64,000 nucleotides of DNA from Pseudomonas sp. PDM05 (GCF_014851685.1 NZ_JACVAC010000001.1:1-64000); one strand, 5' to 3'. Shown: positions 34,233 through 43,885, numbered from the stretch's first letter. Notes: generated by a model not told the origin, from the sequence alone. Made by a program: numbers and translations.

Positions 34233-34301
34233 GGGGGGAGTTTGGTGGGGATTGGGGATGGGGAATTGGATGTATGTGCTGTTTGGGGTGGGTGGGTTGG
34301 G
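34233..34301 (+). other. Two G-quadruplex-type runs upstream of the ABM operon
   Basis: GGGGGG, GGGG, GGGG and GGGG lie at 34233-34263 with loops of 2-8 nt; GGGGTGGGTGGGTTGGG lies at 34285-34301. Both are on the plus strand, i.e. the template strand for the minus-strand operon that starts at 34199. Nothing else was found between 34200 and 34429. Confidence 0.6.
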
Positions 34302-34429
34302 TACACACCCGTTACCGAACAAACGGATATGCACGCCAAACCTTAAAGCACCTGCGCCATGTGTTCGCCCATGCGCCCACGCGTTTGATTGTTCGCGGGG
34401 CTCAATAACAACACCTCAGGTTCTAGACT

Positions 34430-35391
34430 TCAGGCCTTCTTTTCATAACCAACCCCCTGAAGAGAAAATTTCACCTGCGTACGCCTCTCACCCTTTTTTG
34501 TAATCTCCTGAGTGCCGGTCATTGAATTCGCGAATCGGCCATACAAGCCTCTGCTATTGACTGAACCATTTCTAACACGGCCTCTGTCGTCTGTACTAAA
34601 GGGAGCAAAAAAACTGCCACTTGTCGGCGCAATCTGTGAACTTCGGTCGATCTTCGCGCCATAGTGTTCGACAAATCCAATACCGTAGCCGGCCAATGCA
34701 ACTTTCTGATCGACATCAAGATCTTTCACATGCTGTCTGGGCCCAAGCTTATCGGGGTCCGTAACATCCTGAACATAGGCCTTTAGCCGCTTGGCGTTAT
34801 CGGGATCTCGCTCCACTGTCAGGTTATATTTATGACCAAACTTGAAATCTACCAATGTGCTATTGCTGCCCCTGGTCCTCCATCCGCCTCGGTACTACCT
34901 TTGGGAGCGCTGAAATGCGGACCAAATCCGGAAAACACAACCAGTGCCTTGCCATCACCGCGTGGCTGCATCCCAATGTAGCCGCCCCCCAGCTTTTTAC
35001 CTTTTTCATCATTGGCGTCGAACCGCATCGCGTAAAAGATCCCGCCATCGTTGCTGCTCTTGCGTTGAGCGCCTTTATCGATAGTGATTGGAAACGTGAT
35101 ATTGCTCAATCCAGGGCTAGGCGTATAAACATAGTAATCCACACCGAATAGCACATTCGGCTTGGTCGCCTCTTTATTAATTTGAAGTTTTGGCTCACTG
35201 ACCCTGTCAAGCTTTGACATCACGGTAGTTTCCGCAGCGCCGGCACGTGCTGCCGGCTGCGGGCTTTTGCGGTGTCCTTCACTGTGACTACTGCGCTGCT
35301 CTTGCTGCACACTCGCCGAGGATAAACCTGGTGTGAGAACAGACGTTTCAGGTGCTATCTGTGGAAACAGTGGTAAGTTGCCAATGCGCAT
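34430..35391 (-). pseudogene. Frameshifted hypothetical protein, possibly DUF3472-like
   Basis: Two frames form one gene: 35391-34849 (ending GGPGAAIAHW) and 34855-34430 (VDFKFGHKYN...). Restoring one base at the C run 34869-34872 joins them as GGPGGSNSTLVDFKF into 320 aa with no stop. GGIFYAMRFDAND, GGGYIGMQPRGDG and GFVEHYG recall DUF3472-type proteins, but that is a weak match by eye. Residues 1-60 are Ser/Gln-rich and low-complexity, with no clear signal peptide. The region is visibly richer in A+T than its neighbours, suggesting transfer. Either a real mutation or a sequencing error. Confidence 0.65.
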
Positions 35392-35514
35392 AGGAGTAAC
35401 TGCCTTCGCTGGAAAAGTCCCTCCATAGTAGAAAGCCTTTACTCAAAGAGGCTGTCAGTAAAACGACTCGGACGTCCTGGACTTTGCTTAATTCTGGCGC
35501 GGGTTGATCGGCGA

Positions 35515-36429
35515 TCAAACCTGAAGCGCCCGCGCCATATGCTCGGCAATCCGCCCACGCAACCAGCGCTCCGCCGGATCATTGTCATGCACCCCACTCC
35601 ACACCATCGACAGCTCCGCGGCATCAATCGCAAACGGCGGATCTTCCGCTCGTAAGGGGGTGCCTTCGGTCAACGCACACGCCGCATAATCCGGCACCGT
35701 CGCAATAATCTGCGTACCCGCCAACAACGCCCGCAGCCCACTGAACTGCGGCACCGCCAGCACCACCCGACGGGCCCGGCCGATCCGGGCCAAATCCAGA
35801 TCAATATTGCCGCTCAGGTCTCCGGAGAACGACACCATTGCATGGGGCCGCGCACAGTACTCATCCAGGGTCAGCGGCGCGACACCGTCGTCCCCGCGCA
35901 GCACCTTGCACGGAATATCCCGCAGCTTCTTGCGCTTGGCATTCGCCGGTAATTCCGTGGTGTAGCTGACCCCCACGGAAATCTCGCCACTGGCCAGCAA
36001 CGCCGACATCAGCAGGTAGTTCGCGCGGCGCACCACCACGACAATCCCGGGCGCCTCTTCACGCAGTTGGCTGAGCAACGGTGGGAACAGGCCAAACTCG
36101 GCGTCGTCGGACAGGCCGATACGAAACACCGCACAGCTGGTTGAAGGGTCGAAGTCCTTGGCGCGGCTGACGGCGCCCGAGATGATGTCCATGGCCGGTT
36201 GCAACTCCTTGAGTATCGCCACGGCACGTGGCGTGGGCTCCATGCCCCGCCCGTTGCGCAGCAGCAACGGATCGTCGAACAGGTCGCGCAGGCGGCCCAG
36301 GGCGGCACTCACCGCCGGTTGGCCCATGAACAGTTTTTCGGCGACCCGGGTCAGGTTCTTCTCGAACATCAGCGCCTCGAAAATCACCAGCAGGTTCATG
36401 TCGACGCGACGCAGGTCGTTGCGATTCAT
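35515..36429 (-). CDS. LysR-family transcriptional regulator
   Basis: Regulator of 304 aa of the NodD/PcpR-like LysR branch: MNLLVIFEALMFEKNLTRVA with GQPAVSAALGRLRDLFDDPL as helix-turn-helix. Start set at ATG 36429 (MNRNDLRRVD); a longer frame to 36510 lacks support. It is convergent with no gene and points toward the frameshifted gene and the amidohydrolase operon, which it may control. Confidence 0.86.
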   Translation of the reverse strand: MNRNDLRRVDMNLLVIFEALMFEKNLTRVAEKLFMGQPAVSAALGRLRDLFDDPLLLRNGRGMEPTPRAVAILKELQPAMDIISGAVSRAKDFDPSTSCAVFRIGLSDDAEFGLFPPLLSQLREEAPGIVVVVRRANYLLMSALLASGEISVGVSYTTELPANAKRKKLRDIPCKVLRGDDGVAPLTLDEYCARPHAMVSFSGDLSGNIDLDLARIGRARRVVLAVPQFSGLRALLAGTQIIATVPDYAACALTEGTPLRAEDPPFAIDAAELSMVWSGVHDNDPAERWLRGRIAEHMARALQV

Positions 36430-36633
36430 AGCGGTATCCACACGATTGGCGAACCGCCAGATAAGCACGCAGAACGCCGCCTGGATTGCACGCCTGTGCT
36501 GTCTTTTCAACGCCCGGACCTGGCGAAATTAACAACGATTAACTCGTCAGCCGGGCGGTCGGGCGCCAAGAATGTGTCGGTCTACACTGCATCCATCCAC
36601 CGGGAACGCTCCCATCGACTACGGATATTCGTC

Positions 36634-37032
36634 ATGGCCCGACTCGAGCAACTTGCTCCCCGTTTATCTGCAACCGGCGGCCTATGCTCGCGCCGCGAAC
36701 GGATTGCCAAGCAACTGATCCTCGCCAACCTTGGAGAAAGCCTGACCATTGCCGAACTGGCCCAGGCCTGCGCTCTGTCGCGCAGCCACTTCTCCCGTGC
36801 CTTCAAGTGCAGCACCGGGTTGTCACCCCAGGAATGGATCCGCCAGCAGCGCATCCAGCGGGCCAAGGAGCTGATCACCGGTTCCGACTTGAGCCTGACG
36901 CAGATTAGCCTGGAGTGCGGGTTCTGCGACCAGGCGCATTTCTGCCATATGTTTACCCGCAGCGTCGGCGTCAACCCGATGACCTGGCGAAACCACCAAT
37001 CGCGTCACAAACCACAGGTGATTGCGGCCTAG
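36634..37032 (+). CDS. Short AraC-family regulator (DNA-binding domain only)
   Basis: Protein of 132 aa consisting almost wholly of an AraC double helix-turn-helix: LTIAELAQACALSRSHFSRAFK and LTQISLECGFCDQAHFCHMFTR, given by approximate positions 39-60 and 89-110. It has no ligand domain, like the small activators of the SoxS/MarA size class. Divergent from the LysR gene at 35515. The winged-helix ATPase gene starts 58 bp downstream. Confidence 0.85.
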   Translation: MARLEQLAPRLSATGGLCSRRERIAKQLILANLGESLTIAELAQACALSRSHFSRAFKCSTGLSPQEWIRQQRIQRAKELITGSDLSLTQISLECGFCDQAHFCHMFTRSVGVNPMTWRNHQSRHKPQVIAA

Positions 37033-37090
37033 TGGTCTGCACACGCCTGGAATATGCTGGCCAGACCCTTTTCCAGGAACGTGGCCGCCC

Positions 37091-39853
37091 ATGAGTGACC
37101 TCAGCGACCAGGCCGTGCAGTTCGGCCCTTACCGCATCCACCCGCGCCAGCGCCTGGTGCTGGAAGGCGGCCGGCCGTTGCGCCTGGGGCGGCGCGCGGT
37201 GGATATCCTGCTGGTCCTGCTGGAACAGGCCGGCAATGTGGTGAGCAAGCAGGAATTGATGGCCCGCGTGTGGCCCAAAAGCGTGGTGGAGGACGGCAAC
37301 CTGCGGGTGCATATGGCGGCGCTGCGCAAGGCCTTGGGCGATGGCCAGGCCGGGCAGCGCTATATCGTGACGGTGGCCCAACGCGGCTACAGTTTTGTCG
37401 CACCACTGAGCATCGAACCGATGAGCCTGCCCACCGAGGGTGCGTCACCGCGCCCGTGCCATAACCTGCCGCTGCGGCGCACGCGGATGATCGGCCGCCA
37501 GGCCCTGATCGACGCACTGGTGCAGCAGATGCCCGTGCTACGCTTCATCACCCTGACCGGCGCCGGCGGCATGGGCAAGACCACCGTGGCGCTGCGGGTG
37601 GCGGAGTTGCTGATCGGGCATTACCGCGACGGCATTTGCCTGCTCGACCTGGCGCCGCTGAGCACCCCGTCGATGATTCTGCCCAACCTCGCCGCCCTGC
37701 TCGACCTCACGCTCACCGAGGCGCAACCGCTGCTGTCCCTCGCTCGAAACCTGCAATCGCGCCAACTGTTGCTGGTGATCGACAACTGCGAACACCTGCT
37801 GGACGACATCGCGCTGATCAGCGAAACCCTGCTGCGCCACGCGCCCGAGCTGCACATCATCGCCACCAGCCGTGAAGCGTTGCGCGCCGAAGGCGAATCG
37901 GTGCAGCGCCTGGAACCGCTGGCCTGCCCGCCCGCCACCGGCAACCGCGCCCAGGCCCTGGGCTACCCGGCCTTGCAGCTGCTGATCGAGCGGGCCATGT
38001 CCCACCAGGACAGCTTTGCATTGAGCGAAGCCGAACTGCCGCTGGCGATTGATATTTGCCAGCGCCTGGATGGCATTCCCTTGGCCATCGAGTTGGTCGC
38101 TGCGCAGATCGAACGCTTCGGCCTGCAAGGCTTGCGGGTACAGATGGAAGACAACTTCCGCCTGCTGACCCGTGGCCGCCGCAACGCCCTGCCCCGTCAA
38201 CAAACCCTGCGCGCCACCCTGGATTGGAGCTTCGACCTGCTCACGGGTTGCGAGCAGATTTGCCTGCGCCGCCTCGCGGTATTCCGCGGTAGCTTCAGCC
38301 TGGCCAGCGCGGCGGCAGTGATCGCCGGGGAGCGTATCGCACCGCTCGAAGTGCTGGGTTCCATCACCCAATTGGTCGCCAAGTCGCTGTTGAATGTGGA
38401 GGCTGGCGATGACGAGGTGGTCTATCGCCTGCACGACATCACCCGCACCTACGCCCTGGAAAAACTCAGCGGCGCCAACGAGTTCGACACCACCCGCGAG
38501 CGCCATGCCGAGCGCTGCCTGGCGCTGATGGAGCAGGCGCAGGACGATTGGGAACTGATCGCGACCCAGGCCTGGCTCGACCGCTACGCCCCCTTGCGCG
38601 AAGACATCCGCGCCGCCCTCGACTGGGGCCTCGGCGACCAGGGCGCCCATTTGCTGGGGATTCGTCTCACCGTCAGCGCGATGCCGTTGTGGCAAGAGTT
38701 GTCGCTGCTGCGCGAACATGGCCTGTACGTGGGCAAGGCCCTGGCGCGCCTGGGCCAATCGACCACACCGAGCCAGCGTTTGCGCATGGCGTTGCAACTG
38801 GCGCTGGGCAGTTTTTCCTATCACACCCAGGGCGGCACGCCGCTAACCATCGAGGCATTCGCCTGCGCCAGGCGCCTGGCTGAAGCTGGCAAGGACCTGG
38901 CCGGCCAGTTGCGCGCCGTGTCGGGCCAGATGGCGGTCAGCCTGTGCTGCGGCAACTATCGCGAAGCCTTGGTGCAGAGCCTGCACTTCGACCAATTGGG
39001 GCCCCAGGCCGACCCCTTGCTGGACCTCAGCGCACAACGCCTGCGGGTGCTGGCGCAACACTTCGCCGGCAACCAGGCGCTGGCCTTGCACAACGCCGAG
39101 CAGGTGATCCAGCGCATGGCCCAGAGCGGCCATCTCAACCGTTTTACCCATGGCTTTGGTGTGCAGTACGACCAGAGCGTGGCGTCGTTGACGATCCTTG
39201 CACGCATCCAGTGGCTGCGCGGTTTCCCGGAGCGCGCGGCACGTACCGCCGATCAGGCGCTGGCATTGGCGTTGCAGATCAACCATGGCACCTCGATCTG
39301 CTACACGCTGGCCCTGGCCGGGGTGGTGATCGCCCGCTACAACGGTGACACCGACGCCACCCGCGAGCAGATGGACTTGCTGCTGCAACAGGCGCAGAAA
39401 CACTCGGCGCAGCTGTTCCACACCTGGGCACGCTGCTACGCCGGGACGCTACCGATGGCGGACGTGCAGGGCCTGGGGCTGGTGGAGGACATCCTGCTGA
39501 CCTTCAACGCCATCGCGGTGAGCGATGCAGTATTCGAGCGCGCCAGCAACGGCCTGACCGGCTGGTGCACCGCGGAGATCCTGCGAGTACGTGCCGAAAG
39601 CCTTGACGACAAGCGCGCCGCCGAAAGCCTGCTGCTCGAAGCCCTCGGCCTGGCGCACCAGCAAGGCGCCCTGGCCTGGGAGCTGCGCAGTGCCACGGCG
39701 TTGGCGCGGTTGTGGCAAAGCCAGGGGCGCGTGCAGGCGGCACGTGACCTGCTGGAATCGGTTTACGGGCGGTTCAGCGAAGGCTTTGAGACCGCGGATC
39801 TAGTCCGAGTACGCTGCCTGCTCGACGAGTTGCAGGACAAACGACCGGCCTGA
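37091..39853 (+). CDS. Winged-helix/AAA-type ATPase regulator, full length
   Basis: Signal-transduction protein of 920 aa. An OmpR-type winged helix (about 8-105, LRLGRRAVDILLVLLE to VAQRGYSFVAP) is followed by a STAND-type ATPase with Walker A GAGGMGKT at 157-164 and Walker B LLLVIDNCEHLL, then a large helical, probably TPR-like, C-terminal region (about 450-920). Such proteins switch on a promoter when ligand and ATP are bound. ATG 37091 chosen. Its 3' end overlaps the next, convergent gene by 54 bp. Confidence 0.85.
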   Translation: MSDLSDQAVQFGPYRIHPRQRLVLEGGRPLRLGRRAVDILLVLLEQAGNVVSKQELMARVWPKSVVEDGNLRVHMAALRKALGDGQAGQRYIVTVAQRGYSFVAPLSIEPMSLPTEGASPRPCHNLPLRRTRMIGRQALIDALVQQMPVLRFITLTGAGGMGKTTVALRVAELLIGHYRDGICLLDLAPLSTPSMILPNLAALLDLTLTEAQPLLSLARNLQSRQLLLVIDNCEHLLDDIALISETLLRHAPELHIIATSREALRAEGESVQRLEPLACPPATGNRAQALGYPALQLLIERAMSHQDSFALSEAELPLAIDICQRLDGIPLAIELVAAQIERFGLQGLRVQMEDNFRLLTRGRRNALPRQQTLRATLDWSFDLLTGCEQICLRRLAVFRGSFSLASAAAVIAGERIAPLEVLGSITQLVAKSLLNVEAGDDEVVYRLHDITRTYALEKLSGANEFDTTRERHAERCLALMEQAQDDWELIATQAWLDRYAPLREDIRAALDWGLGDQGAHLLGIRLTVSAMPLWQELSLLREHGLYVGKALARLGQSTTPSQRLRMALQLALGSFSYHTQGGTPLTIEAFACARRLAEAGKDLAGQLRAVSGQMAVSLCCGNYREALVQSLHFDQLGPQADPLLDLSAQRLRVLAQHFAGNQALALHNAEQVIQRMAQSGHLNRFTHGFGVQYDQSVASLTILARIQWLRGFPERAARTADQALALALQINHGTSICYTLALAGVVIARYNGDTDATREQMDLLLQQAQKHSAQLFHTWARCYAGTLPMADVQGLGLVEDILLTFNAIAVSDAVFERASNGLTGWCTAEILRVRAESLDDKRAAESLLLEALGLAHQQGALAWELRSATALARLWQSQGRVQAARDLLESVYGRFSEGFETADLVRVRCLLDELQDKRPA

Positions 39854-41251
39854 AAACGGCCCCAAATAATGCCCGTAGCCCGCTTGCAAACGCGCCACCT
39901 GCTGCGGGTCGCGCAGTTGCGCCAGGGCGTAGCTGCGCAGGCTGTTGAGCAGGCGATAGCGCGCAGGCCCAGGGCCCGGTTCCTGCGCCAGCAACGAAGT
40001 GCCGACCAGCCGTGCCAGCAGATAGGCCAGGTCGGCATGTTCCAGTTCGGTGCCCGCGACCAGTTCGGTCAACACGGGCAAGCTCACGGCCATCTTGAAC
40101 AGGCCCATTTGCAGGAACAGCCAGCGCTCCGGCAGGCTCAGGCGTGCGTAACTCCAATCCAAAGCCGCCGTGAAGGACTGGTGGCGCTCCACCGCCGTGC
40201 GGCGCCCGCGCGTCAATACCTGCAAGCCACTGCGCAATTGGCTTTGCACGCCCTGTATGCCGAGGGCTTCGACCTGGGCGGCCGCCAATTCCAGGGCCAA
40301 TGGCAGGCCATCGAGGCGCCGGCAGATCTCGCGCAGCGGCGTCAGGTCCTGGGGGCGCAACACAAAACCCTGCTGGCCGGCCCGCACCCGCGCGACAAAC
40401 AGCTGCACCGCCGGCGCCGTCATCGCCTGTTCGACACTGCCCCACGCACATGGCGCCGGCAGGGGTAGCCGGGGCACGCGCTGCACCCACTCACCGGGCA
40501 ATTGCAGAGCTTCGCGGCTGCTGAGCAAGACGCTGACCCGGGGGGCGTGCTGCGCCAGGGCGCGCACCAGATGGCGACAGGCACTCAGCAGCAAATCGGC
40601 ACCATCGAGCACCAGCAACAGTTGGCGCGTTGCCAAGGGTTTGCACAGTGCCTGGGGGCTGGCACAGGGTTCCAGGCCAAGCGCCTGGGCCAGATGGTGC
40701 AGCATCTGGGTGGGCGCTTGCACGGTCGCCAGGTCCACCCACCACACACCGTCGCGGTAACGCGGCAGCATCCGTTCGGCCAGGGCCAGCGCCAGGCTGC
40801 TCTTGCCCACGCCGGCGCAACCGGTCAGGGTCATCAGGCGTTGCCCGCACAGGCGCCGCGCCAACACGCCCAGCAGCTCATCGCGGCCAATCAGCGGGCT
40901 GAGGCGCACTGCCAGGTTGTGCCGGGACTGGCTGACTTGAGCAGCGCCCTGCACCGGCGCGACAAAGCTGTAGCCGCGCTGGGGGTCGTTGATGATGCAC
41001 GGCTGGCCATCAAACGCACGGCGCAGCGCGGCAATGTGCACGCGCAGGTTGTTCTCCTCCACTACGCTGCTGGGCCAGACGCGGGCGATCAGGGTGTCCT
41101 TGCTGACAAACTGCCCCGGCACCTCCAGCAGCACCGCGAGGATGTCCAGCGCCCGCCCGCCCAGCGGCACCGGAAAGCCAGCCTTGCTGACCAGCCGTTG
41201 CTGCGGGTGAAAGGTGTAGCGGCCAAAGCTCACCGTGGGCGCGTTGTTCAT
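39800..41251 (-). CDS. Winged-helix/ATPase regulator, short form
   Basis: Paralogue of the 920-aa regulator: winged helix (about 7-100), Walker A GCAGVGKS at 144-151, Walker B LLLVLDGADLLL. It stops at 483 aa just after the winged-helix end of the ATPase module, so it lacks the helical sensor region. ATG 41251 is used; a GTG at 41272 is possible. Convergent with and overlapping its paralogue by 54 bp, so the stop lies inside the partner's coding region and may reflect a truncation. Confidence 0.82.
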   Translation of the reverse strand: MNNAPTVSFGRYTFHPQQRLVSKAGFPVPLGGRALDILAVLLEVPGQFVSKDTLIARVWPSSVVEENNLRVHIAALRRAFDGQPCIINDPQRGYSFVAPVQGAAQVSQSRHNLAVRLSPLIGRDELLGVLARRLCGQRLMTLTGCAGVGKSSLALALAERMLPRYRDGVWWVDLATVQAPTQMLHHLAQALGLEPCASPQALCKPLATRQLLLVLDGADLLLSACRHLVRALAQHAPRVSVLLSSREALQLPGEWVQRVPRLPLPAPCAWGSVEQAMTAPAVQLFVARVRAGQQGFVLRPQDLTPLREICRRLDGLPLALELAAAQVEALGIQGVQSQLRSGLQVLTRGRRTAVERHQSFTAALDWSYARLSLPERWLFLQMGLFKMAVSLPVLTELVAGTELEHADLAYLLARLVGTSLLAQEPGPGPARYRLLNSLRSYALAQLRDPQQVARLQAGYGHYLGPFSGRSFVLQLVEQAAYSD

Positions 41252-41399
41252 CTCGATAAAGCGCTGAAACACCCGGCCTTGGGCGTTTGCGCATCCTTTT
41301 TTATGGGCGTGGAGCTATCTTGCCAGCTCGCCGTGACAGGACAATGCTGGCACGGGGAGCCACACGGACATTGGAGTGCGCGAGACGGCCATACCGCCC

Positions 41400-42350
41400 T
41401 TAACTGAATTGCTGGCGGTACTGAGTCGGGTTGAGGCCGAGTTTCTCGCTGAACAGAGAACGCATGTAGCGCACACTGCCGAAGCCGGCGTGGAAGGCCA
41501 CGGTCTTGAGCGGCAGGTCAGTGGTTTCGAGCAAGTGGCGGGCCCGGTCGATGCGCGCGCCCTGCAAAAATGCCATCGGCGTCATTTGCACGTCCTTGGC
41601 AAATACCCGGGCAAAGTGGCGCGCACTCATCCCCGCCAGATCGGCCATCGAATCGATGGTGAACGGCTGATCCAGATGCGCCAACACGTGGTTCTGTACC
41701 CGCGTGATCGGCGTTTCCTGAGGCGCTACCGCAGCAGTCATCGGGCTGAACTGGGCTTGGCCGCCCTGGCGTTTCATCACCACCAGCAGCACCTTGGCCA
41801 CATCCACCGCGACCTGCTTGCCGTGGTCCTGGGCCACCACCGACAGCGCCAGGTCGATACCGGCGGTGACGCCGCCCGAGGTGATCAAGCGACCGTCCTG
41901 CAAGTAAATGCGGTCGGTCTCGACGATGGCCTTGGGAAAGCCCTGGATCAGCCGCTCGGTGTAGTGCCAATGGGTGGTCACGCGGTGACCGTCGAGCAGC
42001 CCGGCATGCCCCAGCACAAACGCGCCGGTACAGATCGAACCAAAGCGGCGCGCCTTGGGGGCGCTAGCCTTGAGCCACGGCAGCAACGCGGGATGGCATT
42101 CGTTATAGGCACCAGGGCCGCCGGGCACCAGCAGCAGGTCATAGGCGTCGTGGGCGTGTTCCAGCAACAGATCGGGCTGCACCAGCACGCCATTGGACGC
42201 ACGTAGCGCGCCGGGCTCGGTGCCGACCGTGAGGATGCGGTAATGCTCGGCCACTGGCAGGTAGCGGTTGGCAATCGAAAACACTTCGAGCGGCCCGGCC
42301 ATGTCGAGCAACAGGAAGTCCGGGAACAGCGCCATGGCCACGGTTTTCAT
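41400..42350 (-). CDS. GlxA-family regulator (DJ-1/PfpI domain + AraC)
   Basis: Regulator of 316 aa: class-I glutamine-amidotransferase/DJ-1-like domain (about 1-180, with the nucleophile-position C107 in GSICTGAFVLG) and an AraC DNA-binding domain (about 215-312). Family members sense amines, amino-acid derivatives or quaternary ammonium compounds. Divergent from the pirin gene across 182 bp, so pirin is a likely target. Confidence 0.87.
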   Translation of the reverse strand: MKTVAMALFPDFLLLDMAGPLEVFSIANRYLPVAEHYRILTVGTEPGALRASNGVLVQPDLLLEHAHDAYDLLLVPGGPGAYNECHPALLPWLKASAPKARRFGSICTGAFVLGHAGLLDGHRVTTHWHYTERLIQGFPKAIVETDRIYLQDGRLITSGGVTAGIDLALSVVAQDHGKQVAVDVAKVLLVVMKRQGGQAQFSPMTAAVAPQETPITRVQNHVLAHLDQPFTIDSMADLAGMSARHFARVFAKDVQMTPMAFLQGARIDRARHLLETTDLPLKTVAFHAGFGSVRYMRSLFSEKLGLNPTQYRQQFS

Positions 42351-42532
42351 AGGGGCGGCAAATCCATCGAATAAGGTACGGGCCGGGCATTATGGCACGT
42401 CTTATATTGTCAATCTCAAGGGGACAGTTATTCAAATTTCAGCTTCTTAATGAATATTCGGATAACCATTAACCTTCTTCTCAACGCCAGCGCACTGCAT
42501 CTCGCAGCCAACGCTCACTTGAGGACAAGACC

Positions 42533-43255
42533 ATGCTGACCCTTCGCAAAGCTTCCGAACGCGGCGCCGCCAATCACGGTTGGTTGAAGTCGTTCCACAC
42601 CTTCTCGTTCGCCAACTACTGGAACCCGAACGAGCAGGGTTTCTCCGACCTGCTGGTGATCAACGATGACCGCGTCGCCGCCGGCAAAGGCTTCGGCCAG
42701 CACCCGCACCGCGACATGGAGATTTTCTCCTATGTGCTCGAAGGCGCCCTGGAACACAAGGACACCCTTGGCACCGGCTCGGTGATCCGCCCTGGCGACG
42801 TACAACTGATGAGCGCCGGCAGCGGCGTGGCCCACAGCGAGTTCAACCACAGCCAGACCCGTGGCGTGCACTTCCTGCAAATCTGGATTGTGCCGAACGT
42901 GGTCGGTGCCGAGCCGCGCTATCAGCAGGAGCACTTCAGCGAAGCGCAGAAACGCGGACGCTTGCAGTTGATCATCTCGCCGGACGGCGCCGACGGTTCG
43001 CTGAACGTGCGCCAGGATGCGCGGGTGTATGCCGGGCTGTTCAACGGCGACGAAAGCGCGACCCTCGACCTCGCAGCGGACCGCTACGCCTACATCCACG
43101 TGGCCCGTGGCAGCGTTGAAATCAACGGCCAGCGCTTTGTCGAAGGTGACGGTGCGCGAGTGCGCAATGAGCAGCAGATCCACCTCAGCCACGGCGACGA
43201 CGCCGAGGTGCTGGTGTTCGACCTGCGCCCTCAGGAACTGCCACGCATGCCGTGA
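42533..43255 (+). CDS. Pirin-family protein (YhhW-like bicupin)
   Basis: Bicupin metalloprotein of 240 aa. Metal ligands appear in FGQHPHRDMEIFSYVLEG (H57, H59) and SGVAHSEFNH. YhhW-type pirins show quercetin 2,3-dioxygenase activity in vitro; the cell role is unclear. GAGGACAAG precedes ATG. Divergent from the GlxA-family regulator. Confidence 0.9.
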   Translation: MLTLRKASERGAANHGWLKSFHTFSFANYWNPNEQGFSDLLVINDDRVAAGKGFGQHPHRDMEIFSYVLEGALEHKDTLGTGSVIRPGDVQLMSAGSGVAHSEFNHSQTRGVHFLQIWIVPNVVGAEPRYQQEHFSEAQKRGRLQLIISPDGADGSLNVRQDARVYAGLFNGDESATLDLAADRYAYIHVARGSVEINGQRFVEGDGARVRNEQQIHLSHGDDAEVLVFDLRPQELPRMP

Positions 43256-43263
43256 CGGGCATG

Positions 43264-43291
43264 GCGATGGCCCCTCGAAACGGGCCATCGC
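43264..43291. other. Perfect hairpin after pirin
   Basis: GCGATGGCCC and GGGCCATCGC form a perfect 10-bp stem with an 8-nt loop just after the pirin stop. No T run follows, so it is a candidate for mRNA-end stabilisation or Rho-assisted termination. Confidence 0.6.
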
Positions 43292-43401
43292 TGGCGTCGA
43301 TAGTCACCATCAGCGCAATGAAGTTCTCTTAAAAAATGCAACGCGTAACATCAAACCCATACCCGGCAACACCCAACCTTAAACATCTGGAGCACACCAT
43401 C

Positions 43402-43788
43402 ATGAAACGCCAAATCCTGCTTAGCCTCGCTTTCTCGGTACTCGCTGCAAACGCTTTTGCTCATCCTGTTGTCGCTGAAGGCGGTGCAGACCGCTTGATT
43501 GAAAGCCGCGTTGCCGAAGGTGGTGCGGATCGCCTGCAAGGAAATCGTGTCGCCGAAGGCGGTGCAGATCGTCTGCAGGAACGTGGTCTGGCCGAGGGCG
43601 GTGCAGATCGTCTGCAGGAACGTGGTCTGGCCGAAGGCGGTGCAGATCGTCTGCAGGAACGTGGCCTGGCTGAAGGCGGTGCGGATCGTCTGCAGGAACG
43701 TGGTCTGGCCGAAGGCGGTGCGGATCGTCTGCAGGAACGTGGTTTGGCTGAAGGCGGTGCGGATCGTCTGCTGGGCAACCACGTATAA
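43402..43788 (+). CDS. Secreted 13-residue-repeat protein (annotated elsewhere as phage infection protein)
   Basis: Small exported protein of 128 aa. Signal peptide 1-20 (cleavage after ANAFA), then eight direct repeats of 13 residues (24-127) with the form V/L-AEGGADRLQERG; the last ends LLGNHV. Proteins of this kind in pseudomonads often carry the name phage infection protein, but I know of no demonstrated role. The repeat is acidic/Gly-rich with an invariant AEGGADRL core. ATG 43402 follows CTGGAG. A strong terminator follows, so it is its own transcript. Confidence 0.85.
   Translation: MKRQILLSLAFSVLAANAFAHPVVAEGGADRLIESRVAEGGADRLQGNRVAEGGADRLQERGLAEGGADRLQERGLAEGGADRLQERGLAEGGADRLQERGLAEGGADRLQERGLAEGGADRLLGNHV
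43471..43782 (+). repeat. Eight 39-bp coding tandem repeats
   Basis: In-frame repeats of 39 bp, each encoding 13 residues. Units 3-7 differ by only a few, mostly silent, changes, while units 1, 2 and 8 are more diverged, so the array has grown recently from the middle. Confidence 0.93.
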
Positions 43789-43812
43789 CCCGCACTGTTC
43801 GCGGGGTACTCC

Positions 43813-43840
43813 AAACCGGCCTGATCAGCCGGTTTTTTTT
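43813..43840 (+). terminator. Rho-independent terminator
   Basis: AAACCGGC, a 7-nt loop and GCCGGTTT followed by more T residues, 25 bp after the repeat protein stop codon. Confidence 0.92.
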
Positions 43841-43885
43841 CGCCCCGAATAAACCTGGATATTTGCCCCCCCTCAAAACACGACC

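Noticed and set aside
34200..34334. 45-residue Pro/Asn-rich extension of the ABM membrane protein
   Set aside because: The ATG at 34199 has a strong ribosome site and begins the conserved domain; the extension is translated G-rich promoter DNA.
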